Positions 39,922 through 48,180 of a stretch of 64,000 nucleotides of DNA are shown one piece after another. This DNA is from Dactylosporangium aurantiacum (GTDB lineage: Bacteria; Actinomycetota; Actinomycetes; Mycobacteriales; Micromonosporaceae), in contig NZ_JNYJ01000065.1 in NCBI RefSeq assembly GCF_000716715.1, forward strand, positions 32,743 to 96,742. Direction: 5' to 3'. A model generated the notes under the pieces. That model saw nothing but the letters and a program-made list of their open reading frames with translations. It had not been told where the DNA came from and made no database searches. Positions within the stretch are counted from its first letter, which is position 1, and each line of letters begins with the position of its first letter. Position numbers and translations under genes: made by a program.

Positions 39922-41658
39922 TTAGCGCTGCTCCTCGTAGGTGGCGCCGCCGTCCGCCTCGTGGCTGAGGGGGCGGGCACCGCCGGGCGGCGGGGCGTCC
40001 AGGGAGTGGCCGGGCGCGTGGGCCGGGAAGCGGGCGTCGAAGGCCGGGCGCTCCGAGCGGATGCGGGGCATGCTGTCGAAGTTGCGCAGCGGGGGCGGGC
40101 ACGAGGTGGCCCACTCCAGCGACATGCCGTGGCCCCACGGGTCGTTGACCTCGACGACGCGGCCGGTCTTGTAGGACTTCCACACGTTCCAGAGGAAGGG
40201 CAGCGTGGAGAGGCCGGTGATGAACGAGCCGATGGTCGAGATCGTGTTGAGCGTGGTGAAGCCGTCGGACTGCAGGTAGTCGGCGTAGCGGCGGGGCATG
40301 CCCTGCGTGCCGAGCCAGTGCTGCACCAGGAACGTGGTGTGGAAGCCGATCGTGGTGAGCCAGAAGTGGACCTTGCCGAGGCGCTCGTCGAGCATGCGGC
40401 CGGTCATCTTCGGGAACCAGAAGTAGACGCCGGCGTATACGGCGAACACGATCGTGCCGAACAGCACGTAGTGGAAGTGGGCGACCACGAAGTACGTGTC
40501 GGACACGTGGAAGTCGATCGGCGGGCTGGCGAGCAGGACGCCGGAGAGGCCGCCGAAGAGGAAGGTCACCAGGAAGCCGATGGCGAAGAGCATCGGTGTC
40601 TCGAAGGTGATCTGGCCCCGCCACATGGTGCCGATCCAGTTGAAGAACTTCATGCCGGTCGGCACGGCGATGACGAAGCTCAGGAACGAGAAGAACGGCA
40701 TGAGGACCTGGCCGGTCGCGAACATGTGGTGCGCCCACACGCTCATCGACAGGGCGCCGATCGCGATGGTCGCGCCGACGAGGCCCTTGTAGCCGAAGAC
40801 CGGCTTGCGGCTGAAGACCGGGATGACCTCCGTGATGATGCCGAAGAACGGCAGCGCCACGATGTAGACCTCGGGGTGGCCGAAGAACCAGAACAGGTGC
40901 TGCCAGAGCATCGCGCCGCCGGTCTCGGCGTCGTACACGTGCGCACCGAGGCGGCGGTCGGCCTCCAGGGCCAGCAGCGCGGCGGCCAGGATCGGGAAGA
41001 CCATGATGACCAGGACGCTGGTGACCAGGATGTTCCACGTGAACATCGGCATGCGGAACATCGTCATGCCGGGCGCGCGCAGCGTCAGGATCGTGGTGAT
41101 CATGTTGACGGCACCGAGGATGGTGCCGAGGCCGGACAGGACCAGGCCGACGATCCACAGGTCGGCGCCGACGCCGGGCGAGTGGATGATGCTGTTGAGC
41201 GGGGCGTAGGCGAACCAGCCGAAGTCGGCGGCGCCGCCCGGGGTGATGAAGCCGATCAGCGTGATCGAGCCGCCGAACGCGTAGAGCCAGTAGGCGAACG
41301 AGTTCAGCCGGGGGAACGAGACGTCCGGCGCGCCGATCTGCAGCGGCGTGATGTAGTTCGCGAAGGCGAACACGATCGGCGTCGCGAAGAACAGCAGCAT
41401 GATCGTGCCGTGCATCGTGAACAGCTGGTTGTACTGCTCCGGGGAGAGGAACTGCAGCCCGGGGCGGGCCAGCTCGGCGCGCATGAGCAGCGCCATGAAG
41501 CCGCCGATCAGGAAGAACACGAACGACGTCGTGAGATACATCAACCCGATCTGCTTGGCGTCCGTCGTGCGCAACAGCCGAGCGAACGCCGAGCCCTTGA
41601 CCGGCTGATGCACCGGCCAAGGCCTGGTGACGATCGGCTTTGGTGCAACGGTGGTCAC
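39922..41658 (-). CDS. ctaD: Cytochrome c oxidase subunit I
   Basis: 578 residues from GTG 41658 with AGGAGG 6 nt upstream. Twelve membrane helices; [15 protein letters not shown] has the heme a ligand His, [14 protein letters not shown] the CuB His and the cross-linked Tyr, [11 protein letters not shown] the two other CuB His, and [12 protein letters not shown] the heme a3/a ligands. This is the catalytic subunit of the aa3 terminal oxidase. The C-terminal tail (about 35 residues, Pro/His-rich, ending YEEQR) is typical of actinobacteria. No other ctaCEF genes are adjacent in the window, which is also common. The DNA just beyond the stop has been copied repeatedly into the downstream intergenic region. 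Confidence 0.97.
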   Translation of the reverse strand: MTTVAPKPIVTRPWPVHQPVKGSAFARLLRTTDAKQIGLMYLTTSFVFFLIGGFMALLMRAELARPGLQFLSPEQYNQLFTMHGTIMLLFFATPIVFAFANYITPLQIGAPDVSFPRLNSFAYWLYAFGGSITLIGFITPGGAADFGWFAYAPLNSIIHSPGVGADLWIVGLVLSGLGTILGAVNMITTILTLRAPGMTMFRMPMFTWNILVTSVLVIMVFPILAAALLALEADRRLGAHVYDAETGGAMLWQHLFWFFGHPEVYIVALPFFGIITEVIPVFSRKPVFGYKGLVGATIAIGALSMSVWAHHMFATGQVLMPFFSFLSFVIAVPTGMKFFNWIGTMWRGQITFETPMLFAIGFLVTFLFGGLSGVLLASPPIDFHVSDTYFVVAHFHYVLFGTIVFAVYAGVYFWFPKMTGRMLDERLGKVHFWLTTIGFHTTFLVQHWLGTQGMPRRYADYLQSDGFTTLNTISTIGSFITGLSTLPFLWNVWKSYKTGRVVEVNDPWGHGMSLEWATSCPPPLRNFDSMPRIRSERPAFDARFPAHAPGHSLDAPPPGGARPLSHEADGGATYEEQR

Positions 41659-41797
41659 GAAAGGCCTCCTGAGGCTGTTGAACCCGCTGGCGAGCCAGCT
41701 CCGCGAGGTGCCCGCCCGATCAACGGCGCGATCAACACGTCACCTCGGAGGCAGAATAGTCTCCCGGTCCGACACAAAATCGCTGGGGGCACAAGAC

Positions 41798-42130
41798 CTA
41801 GCGAGTGGCAGGCGCCGAGCCGCCCGCCGCGCCGAGGTTGAACGTGATGGCGCCGGCCGCGATCGCGGCGAGGACCAGAAGCACGATCCCCCAGAAGATC
41901 AACCGGTCCGCCGGTGTCGGCGACTTCCACGCCCCCGCGATCCGCGTCGAGACCGGCACCGTCTCGGGCACCACCTGCGTGACGGCCTCGGCCGGATCGG
42001 CGGCGGCCGGGTCCGCGACGGCCGGCGCCGGGGTGCGGACCGGCAGCGCCCGCAGGAGGATCAAGGTCGCGCCGGCGAGCACGAGCAGCACTCCGAGCAC
42101 AGTGATGATAACGGCAATCCAGTCACGCAT
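41798..42130 (-). CDS. Small two-helix membrane protein of unknown function
   Basis: 110 residues from ATG 42130 (a longer frame to 42151 lacks a site; GGGAG lies upstream of 42130). A first membrane helix (WIAVIITVLGVLLVLAGATLILL) is followed by an Ala/Pro/Asp-rich linker and a second helix (FWGIVLLVLAAIAAGAITF). No motif is known. It lies 140 bp upstream of ctaD on the same strand and could be cotranscribed with it, but a link to oxidase function is not shown. Confidence 0.65.
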   Translation of the reverse strand: MRDWIAVIITVLGVLLVLAGATLILLRALPVRTPAPAVADPAAADPAEAVTQVVPETVPVSTRIAGAWKSPTPADRLIFWGIVLLVLAAIAAGAITFNLGAAGGSAPATR

Positions 42131-42359
42131 CGCGAATCTCCCAGATAGCACCGGACAGGACCGACGCTCGCGAAACCGGACGAAACGACCTTCGGGGTGG
42201 CGGCGCGTCGGCGCATCGCCAGGCTAGGAGATCCACGCAGGTCACGCCAGAGCCCCCGGCGGCGTGACGGCCGGTGAAATTTACAGTCGAAACCCCGGTA
42301 GCGAAACCTGGCCGCAATCTCGTGTTGACAGTACGGAAACCGTGTATGACGCTCCGGTA

Positions 42360-42373
42360 TGGAAGCGCTCCCA
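42360..42373 (+). promoter_or_regulatory. LacI-type operator, CebR-box-like
   Basis: TGGAAGCGCTCCCA differs at one base from the 14-bp palindrome TGGGAGCGCTCCCA known as the operator of CebR/CelR cellobiose regulators. It lies 33 nt before the LacI gene start and downstream of a TTGACA -35 box (42325-42330), so autoregulation is likely. Confidence 0.75.
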
Positions 42374-42405
42374 AAATCGACGCCTTGCTATCCGAGGAGG
42401 TCGCG

Positions 42406-43410
42406 ATGTCGATTACCGCCGCTGCCGAACACCCCACCCTTGCCCACGTCGCCGCGCTCGCCGGTGTATCTTCCGCCACCGCCTCCCGCGTGCTCAACGG
42501 CTCCGCCCGAGTCAGCCCCACCGCCCGCCAGCAGGTCCGTGACGCCGTTGACCGGCTCGGCTACGTCCGACAGCGCGCCGCCCGCGCCGTCGACCGTCGC
42601 CCCCGCTCGGTCGCCGCCGTGGTCTGCGAGCCCAACGCACGACTGTTCGCCGATCCGTTCTACTCCCGTGTCCTCGCCGGCGCCAGTGCGGCGTTCGCCG
42701 AGCGGGACATGCCCATGCTGCTCGCCGCCGGGGAACGACCGGCGTCACTGCAGCGGTACCTCAGCAGCGGCCACATCGACGGGGTCCTGCTGATCTACTG
42801 CCGCAGCAGCCATCCCCTGGTCGTGACGCTGCCGGCGCTCGGCGTGCCGGTCACGCTCATCGGCCGGCCGCTGCAGACCAGCACCCTGCCGTATGTCGAC
42901 GCGGACAACCGCGGCGGCGCCCGGCAGGCCGTCGAGCACCTGGCCCGCACCGGCCGCCGGCGCATCGTCACGATCGCCGGCCCGCCGGACGTGTCCGCGG
43001 GCGTCGACCGGCTGGCCGGGTTCCGGGAGGGCCTGGAGCGGGCCGGGCTGGAGCCGGGCCCGATCGCCTACGGCGACTTCACCCGGCCGGCCGGCGTGCA
43101 CGCCATGACGCGGCTGCTGGACCACCGGCCGACCCTCGACGCGGTGTTCGCCGCGTCGGACCTGATGGCCGTCGGGGCGCTGCACGCGCTGCGGCAGGCG
43201 GGGCGGCGGGTGCCGGAGGACGTCGCCGTCATCGGCTTCGACGACCTGCCGCTCGCGGCGTTCACCCAGCCGCCGCTCACCACGATCAAGCAACCGGTCG
43301 AGGAGATCGGCGCCGCGGCGGCCCGCCAGCTGCTCGCGCTCATGAACGGCGAGCAGCCGGAGGCGTCCCCGGTGCTGCCCACGACCCTGGTGCGGCGGCA
43401 GTCGGCATGA
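42406..43410 (+). CDS. LacI-family transcriptional regulator
   Basis: 334 residues from ATG 42406, preceded by GAGGAGG. The helix-turn-helix is LAHVAALAGVSSATASRVLNGSARVS, and the hinge and periplasmic-binding-protein fold follow, ending GFDDLPLAAFTQPPLTTIKQP. The site at 42360 matches the CebR/CelR box closely, so it may be a cellulose or cellobiose-related regulator. Downstream genes include a CBM-like surface protein and an acetylxylan-esterase-like enzyme, which fits polysaccharide use. A longer in-frame upstream extension exists but overlaps the operator. Confidence 0.92.
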   Translation: MSITAAAEHPTLAHVAALAGVSSATASRVLNGSARVSPTARQQVRDAVDRLGYVRQRAARAVDRRPRSVAAVVCEPNARLFADPFYSRVLAGASAAFAERDMPMLLAAGERPASLQRYLSSGHIDGVLLIYCRSSHPLVVTLPALGVPVTLIGRPLQTSTLPYVDADNRGGARQAVEHLARTGRRRIVTIAGPPDVSAGVDRLAGFREGLERAGLEPGPIAYGDFTRPAGVHAMTRLLDHRPTLDAVFAASDLMAVGALHALRQAGRRVPEDVAVIGFDDLPLAAFTQPPLTTIKQPVEEIGAAAARQLLALMNGEQPEASPVLPTTLVRRQSA

Positions 43411-43474
43411 CCGGCCCGCAGCGGGCCACGGCCGGCGTGCATCCAAACGGTGCCGCGCCGACGAACAGAAGGGT

Positions 43475-44074
43475 ATGCGACAGCTACTGGAGGCGGCCCG
43501 GTCCTTGGACACCGGCACGGTCGCGCGCACCGTCCGGGAGCTGATGGAGGCGCGTGGCGTGATGGAGGTCTGGACCGGGGTGTGCGTCCCGGCGCTGCAC
43601 GAGGTGACAGGGGACGTCGCCGTCGAGCACGCGCTGAGCCAGGGCGTCGCACACGGTCTGGACCTCGTCAGCGCGCCGCGCCACGACGACATCAGGACCA
43701 ACCACGTCCTGCTGGCGTGCGCGCCCCGCGAGGCACACTCGCTGCCGCTGCGCGCCCTGGCCGCGGCCCTGTTCGAGCGGCGCATCGGCACCTTCCTGCT
43801 CGGCGCGGAGGTGCCGTGGAGCGCGCTGCGGGCCGCGGTGCGGCGCACGGTGCCCGGCACCGCGATCGTGTGGTCGCAGCAGCCGGGCACCGCCGACCCG
43901 GCCTCGCTGCTCGCCCTCGCCGACCGGTTCCCGGGCACCCGGTTCGCCGCGGCCGGGCCCGGCTGGGACCCCGTGCCGGCCGGGCTGGCCCACCTCACCT
44001 CGATCGAGGTCGCTGTTTCCGCCTGTGTACCGGTAGCCGCCGGTCGGGCTCCCGACGCGCAGTGGTCCTCCTGA
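43475..44074 (+). CDS. Free-standing B12-binding-like effector domain
   Basis: 199 residues. The N-terminal helical part (LEAARSLDTGTVARTVRELMEARGVMEVW) resembles the cap of cobalamin-binding regulators, and GDVAVEHALSQG precedes a Rossmann-like domain. Where B12 proteins have DxHxxG this one has REAHSLPL, with E-x-H retained and Gly replaced. AVWSQQPG-like strand motifs follow (TAIVWSQQPG). It resembles the C-terminal effector part of MerR-type B12 regulators but lacks a helix-turn-helix. AGAAGGG lies close to the ATG. Function and binding are inferred only from resemblance. Confidence 0.7.
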   Translation: MRQLLEAARSLDTGTVARTVRELMEARGVMEVWTGVCVPALHEVTGDVAVEHALSQGVAHGLDLVSAPRHDDIRTNHVLLACAPREAHSLPLRALAAALFERRIGTFLLGAEVPWSALRAAVRRTVPGTAIVWSQQPGTADPASLLALADRFPGTRFAAAGPGWDPVPAGLAHLTSIEVAVSACVPVAAGRAPDAQWSS

Positions 44075-44098
44075 CACGAACCCGCTAGCGTGCCGGGC

Positions 44099-44866
44099 AT
44101 GATCGAGGTGGGCCCGCCCGCGTACACCGGGAAGCGCAGGGCCGGCATCGACGGTCAGCCACGCTTCGTGTTCGCCGCGGTGCTCGTCGTCGTCGCGCTG
44201 GTGGTCGTGCTGCTGCGGGTCCTGACCGGCGGCGCCCCGCAGCCGGAGGACCGCCTGTCGGCCGAGCCGCCGGGCCCCCTCGTGCCGACCGGCCGGGCCG
44301 CCACTGCCGCCACGACCGGGCCGGCGAGCCCCGCCGGTTCCGCCGGTCCCAGGCCGGGCCACAGCGCGTCGCCGTCGGCGTCACCGGCCGCGTCCGCCGC
44401 GCCGTCCACGTCCGTGTCCGCGCCGGCGCCGGCCCAAAGTTCGCCGTCGGCGCCCGGCTCGCCGAGCGCCACCGGTACCGCGGCGACATCCATCGAGGCG
44501 GAGGCGGCGGCGAACCGCAGGCCCAGCCAGATGACCGTGCGGGAGGTCTCGACCGCCTCCGGCGGCCGGGCCGTCACCGGCATCGGCAACAACCGGACCC
44601 TGACGTTCACGGGCGTCACCGCCCAGCGGGCCGGCGAGGTCACGCTCACCGTCGGCTACCTGTCCACCGAGGACCGCTCCTGCTGGCTGCGCGCCGGGCG
44701 CGGCAACTGGCAGCAGGTCCGTTTCCCGTCCAGCGGCGCGTGGGACCGGGTCGCGACCGTCACGCTCACCGTGCGCCTCGAGGCGGGCCAGAACACGATC
44801 GAGGCCGGGAACACCACCGGCAGATGGTGCCCCGACCTCGATCGCATCACCGTTGCCCCCCGCTGA
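44099..44866 (+). CDS. Membrane-anchored protein with CBM-like C-terminal domain
   Basis: 255 residues from ATG 44099; TAGCGT (44086-44091) ends 7 nt upstream, suggesting a leaderless start (GTG 44090 is the alternative). One membrane helix (RFVFAAVLVVVALVVVLLRVL) is followed by a Ser/Pro/Ala linker of about 100 residues and a jelly-roll-like domain beginning ATSIEAEAAANRR and ending NTTGRWCPDLDRITV, as in CBM6/CBM35 modules with the EAE opening. It is probably outside the cytoplasm. Ligand unknown. Confidence 0.75.
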   Translation: MIEVGPPAYTGKRRAGIDGQPRFVFAAVLVVVALVVVLLRVLTGGAPQPEDRLSAEPPGPLVPTGRAATAATTGPASPAGSAGPRPGHSASPSASPAASAAPSTSVSAPAPAQSSPSAPGSPSATGTAATSIEAEAAANRRPSQMTVREVSTASGGRAVTGIGNNRTLTFTGVTAQRAGEVTLTVGYLSTEDRSCWLRAGRGNWQQVRFPSSGAWDRVATVTLTVRLEAGQNTIEAGNTTGRWCPDLDRITVAPR

Positions 44867-45030
44867 CCACCCCAGCCGCGGCAACATGTTGATGTGCAAC
44901 GTTTGGCGTGACCGTGCGCCGGGTGGACCATCCAGGGAGGCTTCCGGTTTTGTCCGGCGCCGGTCACATCCCAAATACTGCGGGGCGGACCTGAGTCGCA
45001 CCCGTAATCGCGCTGGGAAGTTCCTGGTAA

Positions 45031-45036
45031 TAGGGT
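45031..45036 (+). promoter_or_regulatory. -10 box of the esterase gene
   Basis: TAGGGT ends 7 nt before ATG 45044, implying a leaderless mRNA. A CAACATGTTG palindrome lies near 44880 in the same intergenic region. Confidence 0.5.
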
Positions 45037-45043
45037 CGCCGCC

Positions 45044-46003
45044 ATGGCGTTCTTCGACCTGCCCCTCGCCGAGCTGCGGCAGTACCGCTGCGCGACGCCC
45101 GAGCCCGCCGACTTCGACGCGTTCTGGGCCGCGACCCTCGACGAGGCGCGCGAGCTGGCCGCGCCGGCCGTCCTGACCCCGGTCGACACCGGTCTGCGGG
45201 CGGTCGACACCACCGACGTGACGTTCACCGGGTTCGGCGGCCAGCCGGTCAAGGCGTGGCTCAACCGTCCCGCCGGCGCCGAGGGCCCGCTCCCGGTCGT
45301 CGTGGAGTTCATCGGGTACGGCGGCGGCCGCGGCTTCCCGCACGACTGGCTGCTCTGGTCCGCGGCCGGGTACGCGCACCTGGTGATGGACACGCGCGGC
45401 CAGGGCGGCGGCTGGCGGGCCGGCGACACCCCGGACCCGGACGGCTCGGGGCCGCAGTCGCCGGGCTTCCTGACCCGCGGCGTGCTGGACCCGAAGACGT
45501 ACTACTACCGCCGCCTGATCACCGACGCGGCGCGGGCCGTGGAGACCGCCCGGGCGCTGCCGTTCGCGTCGCAGGTGCTGGTCAGCGGGATCAGCCAGGG
45601 TGGCGGCCTGGCCCTCGCCGCGGCCGGCCTGACCGAGGTCGACGGCGTCGTGGCGGGCGTGCCGTTCCTGTGCGACATCCGCCGCGCGGTGACGATCACC
45701 GACCGGACGCCCTACGCCGAGTTCGCCGCCTTCTGCCGGCTGGACCCGGCCCGGGCCGCCCGCGCCCTGTCCACCGTGGACTACGTGGACGGGGTGCACT
45801 TCGCCGCCCGCGTCACGGCCCCGGCGCTGCTGTCGGCGGCCCTGATGGACCTGACGTGCCCGCCGTCGACGGTGTTCGCGGCGTACCACGCGCTGCGCGG
45901 CCCGAAGGAGCTGGAGCTGTACGAGTGGGACGGCCACGACGGCGGCCAGGGCCACTTCTCCGCCCGCTCGGTCACCTTCGCCAACACCCTGCTGGGCCGC
46001 TGA
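45044..46003 (+). CDS. Acetylxylan esterase / cephalosporin-C deacetylase family hydrolase
   Basis: 319 residues, alpha/beta-hydrolase of the AXE1 (CE7) family that removes acetyl groups from xylan oligomers and related compounds. The nucleophile is in SGISQGGGLALAAAG (GxSQGG). The oxyanion region is FIGYGGGRGFPHDW, and the catalytic Asp and His lie near MDLTCPPSTVFAAY and WDGHDGGQGHF. No signal peptide, so intracellular as for other CE7 enzymes. Length is normal. Together with the LacI/CebR-like regulator and CBM protein nearby it points to plant polysaccharide use. Confidence 0.93.
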   Translation: MAFFDLPLAELRQYRCATPEPADFDAFWAATLDEARELAAPAVLTPVDTGLRAVDTTDVTFTGFGGQPVKAWLNRPAGAEGPLPVVVEFIGYGGGRGFPHDWLLWSAAGYAHLVMDTRGQGGGWRAGDTPDPDGSGPQSPGFLTRGVLDPKTYYYRRLITDAARAVETARALPFASQVLVSGISQGGGLALAAAGLTEVDGVVAGVPFLCDIRRAVTITDRTPYAEFAAFCRLDPARAARALSTVDYVDGVHFAARVTAPALLSAALMDLTCPPSTVFAAYHALRGPKELELYEWDGHDGGQGHFSARSVTFANTLLGR

Positions 46004-46029
46004 GCCGGCGTCCGGCCGGGCAGGCGGGG

Positions 46030-46236
46030 TCAGGCCACGCGCAGTGACTGGCCGAGGGTCTCCACGACGTCGCCGCGGTGCAGCTGCCGGCCGCGGCGGG
46101 TGTCGACCTCGCCGTTGACGGTCACCTCGCCGTAGGCGATGAGGTCCTTGCCCTCCCCGCCGGTCTCCAGCACGTCGGCGAGCTTCAGGAACTGACCCAG
46201 CCGGATCATGTCCCCACGGATCTGGACGTCTCTCAT
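46030..46236 (-). CDS. Small S4-domain RNA-binding protein
   Basis: 68 residues. It is an S4-like domain: IRLGQFLKLADVLETGGEGKDLIAYGEVTVNGEVDTRRGRQL, resembling YbcJ/YaaA-type free-standing S4 proteins. The set of Lys/Arg residues fits RNA binding. It overlaps the ankyrin gene by four bases (46233-46236). Possible roles are ribosome-associated quality control or tRNA-related; nothing in the sequence decides between them. Confidence 0.9.
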   Translation of the reverse strand: MRDVQIRGDMIRLGQFLKLADVLETGGEGKDLIAYGEVTVNGEVDTRRGRQLHRGDVVETLGQSLRVA

Positions 46237-46628
46237 CGGGCATGCTCCAGCAGCGTCAGCATCTCGGGCAGGTTGAAGAAGCGGGCCGTGTCCAGCGCCG
46301 ACTGGGCGCCCGCGGCGGGGTCCGCGCCGGCCGCCAGCAGCGCCCGCACCGACGCCTCCGACCGGCGGAAGACGGCCGCGGCGAGCGCGGTCTGGCCCCG
46401 GTCGTTGACCCGGCCGGCGTCCGCGCCGCGGGCCAGCAGCGCCTCGACCACCGGCGGATGGTCGTGGTACGCGGCCAGGATCAGCAGCGTGTCGCCCTTG
46501 TCGTTGGTCAGGTTCACCGGCAGCCCGGCGTCGACGCTGGCCGCCAGCTCGCCGGCGTCGCCCGCGCGGGCCAGGTCGAACATGCGGTGCGCGAAGTCGA
46601 GGACGTCGGCGTCGATCGGTTCACTCAC
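46233..46628 (-). CDS. Ankyrin-repeat protein
   Basis: 131 residues from GTG 46628. About three ankyrin repeats are visible: NDKGDTLLILAAYHDHPPVVEALLARGAD, NDRGQTALAAAVFRRSEASVRALLAAGAD and a degenerate third. It begins with a helix (DVLDFAHRMFDLARAGDAGELAASVDAG). Cytoplasmic. It is coupled to the S4 gene by a four-base overlap. Ankyrin repeats mediate protein binding; the partner is not known. Confidence 0.9.
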   Translation of the reverse strand: MSEPIDADVLDFAHRMFDLARAGDAGELAASVDAGLPVNLTNDKGDTLLILAAYHDHPPVVEALLARGADAGRVNDRGQTALAAAVFRRSEASVRALLAAGADPAAGAQSALDTARFFNLPEMLTLLEHAR

Positions 46629-46728
46629 GCCAGCAGCGTAGCTGTCGGGCAGCCGACCGCCGGGCGCCGAACCCGCACCCGCCGCCCGCCGTGTCACCGG
46701 GCAACGCTGCGAACAAGGAGACCCGAAC

Positions 46729-47295
46729 ATGCGCAAGCTCGTCCTGACCATCGCGGTGGCCGCCGCGGCCGCCCTGTCGCTGAGCGCCTGCGACTCGATC
46801 GACCTGACCAAGCAGGGCCAGGCCGCGCAGGCGCCCGCGGCGGCCGACGGCACCGAGGCCGCCGCCGCGCAGACCAGCGCCGCCGCGCAGCCGTCGGCCG
46901 CCGCGAGCGTGACCGGGGTGAAGGTCCACGAGGACGCCACGCTCGGCAAGGTGGTGACCGACTGGAAGGGCTGGACCCTGTACCGCTTCGAGAAGGACAC
47001 CCCGAAGCCGCCGAAGTCCAACTGCGAGGCGGACTGCCTGACCAAGTGGCCCTACGTCCCGTACGTCGAGAACATGAAGATCGAAGGCGTCGACCAGAAG
47101 CTGATCGGCAAGGTCACCCGCAGCGACGGCGCGCTGCAGCTGACCATCAACAGCTGGCCCGCGTACCGGTTCGCCGGCGACACGAAGGTCGGCGAGACCA
47201 AGGGCCAGGGCGTGGGCGGCGTGTGGTTCGCCTTCACGCCCGAGGGGAAGAAGGCCCAGGCCGTGACCGGGGACAGCGGCAACGGCGGGTACTGA
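46729..47295 (+). CDS. Lipoprotein with secreted repeats (Lipoprotein_15 type)
   Basis: 188 residues. A signal peptide ends in the lipobox LSAC (Cys about residue 21), followed by an Ala/Gln-rich linker and two copies of the 'secreted repeat' domain, the first KVVTDWKGWTLYRFEKDTP with SNCEADCLTKWP and the second after SDGALQLTINSWPAYRFAGD. The domain has conserved Cys in the first repeat only. AAGGAG 9 nt upstream of ATG 46729. Extracellular, attached to the membrane. Function unknown, although similar proteins often occur near respiratory genes. A strong terminator follows. Confidence 0.92.
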   Translation: MRKLVLTIAVAAAAALSLSACDSIDLTKQGQAAQAPAAADGTEAAAAQTSAAAQPSAAASVTGVKVHEDATLGKVVTDWKGWTLYRFEKDTPKPPKSNCEADCLTKWPYVPYVENMKIEGVDQKLIGKVTRSDGALQLTINSWPAYRFAGDTKVGETKGQGVGGVWFAFTPEGKKAQAVTGDSGNGGY

Positions 47296-47310
47296 ACCCC
47301 TCCGCACCGC

Positions 47311-47350
47311 GGCGGCGCCGGCTCCACCCCCCTTGGGAGCCGGCGCCGCC
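47311..47350 (+). terminator. Terminator of the lipoprotein gene
   Basis: Fifteen perfect pairs (47311-47325 with 47336-47350) around a 10-nt loop, 16 nt after the stop. Confidence 0.85.
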
Positions 47351-47412
47351 GTGTTGTGCGGATCTCGTGACGAGGGCCGCTGCGCCGCTCCGGAGGGTCC
47401 TACGCTGCGGGC

Positions 47413-47949
47413 ATGACCACACGGCGCAAGATCCGCGTCTGGCTCGTACTCTTCCTCATCGGCCTGGTGGCCAGCGGCGTGACCGCGTTCCCCCTGGAGC
47501 ACGAGGTGCACTGGCTGCGGTCGCTGCTCGACCGCTCCGGCGCCGCGCCCGACGCCCTCGTCGCGTGGATCGACCGGGTCGACCAGGGCATCACGGAGAC
47601 CAACGACCGCTATCCGTTCATCATGTACGGCACCGACTGGCTGGCCTTCGCGCACCTGGTGATCGCCGTCGCGTTCTGGGGGCCGCTGCGGGACCCGGTG
47701 CGCAACATCTGGGTGATCGAGTTCGGGATGATCGCGTGCGTCGGCGTGGTGCCGCTGGCGCTGTTCGCCGGGCCGGTGCGGGGCATCCCCGGCTGGTGGA
47801 CGGTGCTGGACATCTCCTTCGGCGTGTTCGGCATCGTGCCGCTGCTCGTCGTCCGGCGGCTGGTCAAGCGCCTGGAGCGGGAGGAGCGGCAGGACGACAA
47901 CCAGCTTGCTCCCGAAAAAGCGTTGCCGACCCTCGGCGGCCGTGGCTAG
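47413..47949 (+). CDS. Membrane protein of unknown function, about four helices
   Basis: 178 residues. Hydrophobic segments at about 8-27, 75-92, 100-121 and 129-148. Between the first and second is an outside loop of about 45 residues with LEHEVHWLRSLLDRSGAAPDALVAW and YPFIMYGTDWLAFAH. TACGCT (47401-47406) ends 6 nt before ATG, so the mRNA is probably leaderless. It resembles small membrane proteins of Bacteroidetes and actinobacteria with no known role. Charged C-terminal tail. Confidence 0.7.
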   Translation: MTTRRKIRVWLVLFLIGLVASGVTAFPLEHEVHWLRSLLDRSGAAPDALVAWIDRVDQGITETNDRYPFIMYGTDWLAFAHLVIAVAFWGPLRDPVRNIWVIEFGMIACVGVVPLALFAGPVRGIPGWWTVLDISFGVFGIVPLLVVRRLVKRLEREERQDDNQLAPEKALPTLGGRG

Positions 47950-47983
47950 GTTGGTCGTACACGGGAAAGGAGGTGGTCCAACG

Positions 47984-48022
47984 TTGTGTAGCAATGGGAC
48001 TCGTGAGGTGACTGTCCGCTAG
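47984..48022 (+). CDS. Candidate 12-codon ORF with an almost perfect Shine-Dalgarno
   Basis: TTG start followed by TGT AGC AAT GGG ACT CGT GAG GTG ACT GTC CGC TAG, giving MCSNGTREVTVR. It is preceded by AAAGGAGGTGGTCC (47967-47980), which is complementary at nearly all positions to the 3' end of 16S rRNA, only 3 nt before the TTG. Such a strong site is unusual in this window. TAGGTT (47947-47952) is a possible -10 box. It lies 159 nt before an M28 peptidase gene and is followed by a long hairpin (48094-48161), the layout of a leader peptide with attenuator. No amino acid is enriched, so the signal is unknown. Confidence 0.55.
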   Translation: MCSNGTREVTVR

Positions 48023-48093
48023 CCGCCGTCCTCTGGACTCGCATTTCGTGCGGCCGCCCGGATGGCGGCACGGCGAATACGAGGCAGTTTCCC

Positions 48094-48161
48094 AGCCCCC
48101 GAGGCTTTCCGGTGTCAGTCCAGCCGGCCCGCGCGCAGCCAGCGCAGGAACCTCGGGGGCT
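48094..48161 (+). promoter_or_regulatory. Long-range hairpin downstream of the leader ORF
   Basis: AGCCCCCGAGG (48094-48104) pairs perfectly with CCTCGGGGGCT (48151-48161); TTCC (48107-48110) and GGAA (48147-48150) add further pairs inside. The 40-nt loop is GC-rich and folds on itself. The structure ends 19 nt before the ATG of the M28 gene and could hide its translation start or terminate the leader transcript. Confidence 0.6.
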
Positions 48162-48180
48162 GTTCCATATCCTGGTGCGC

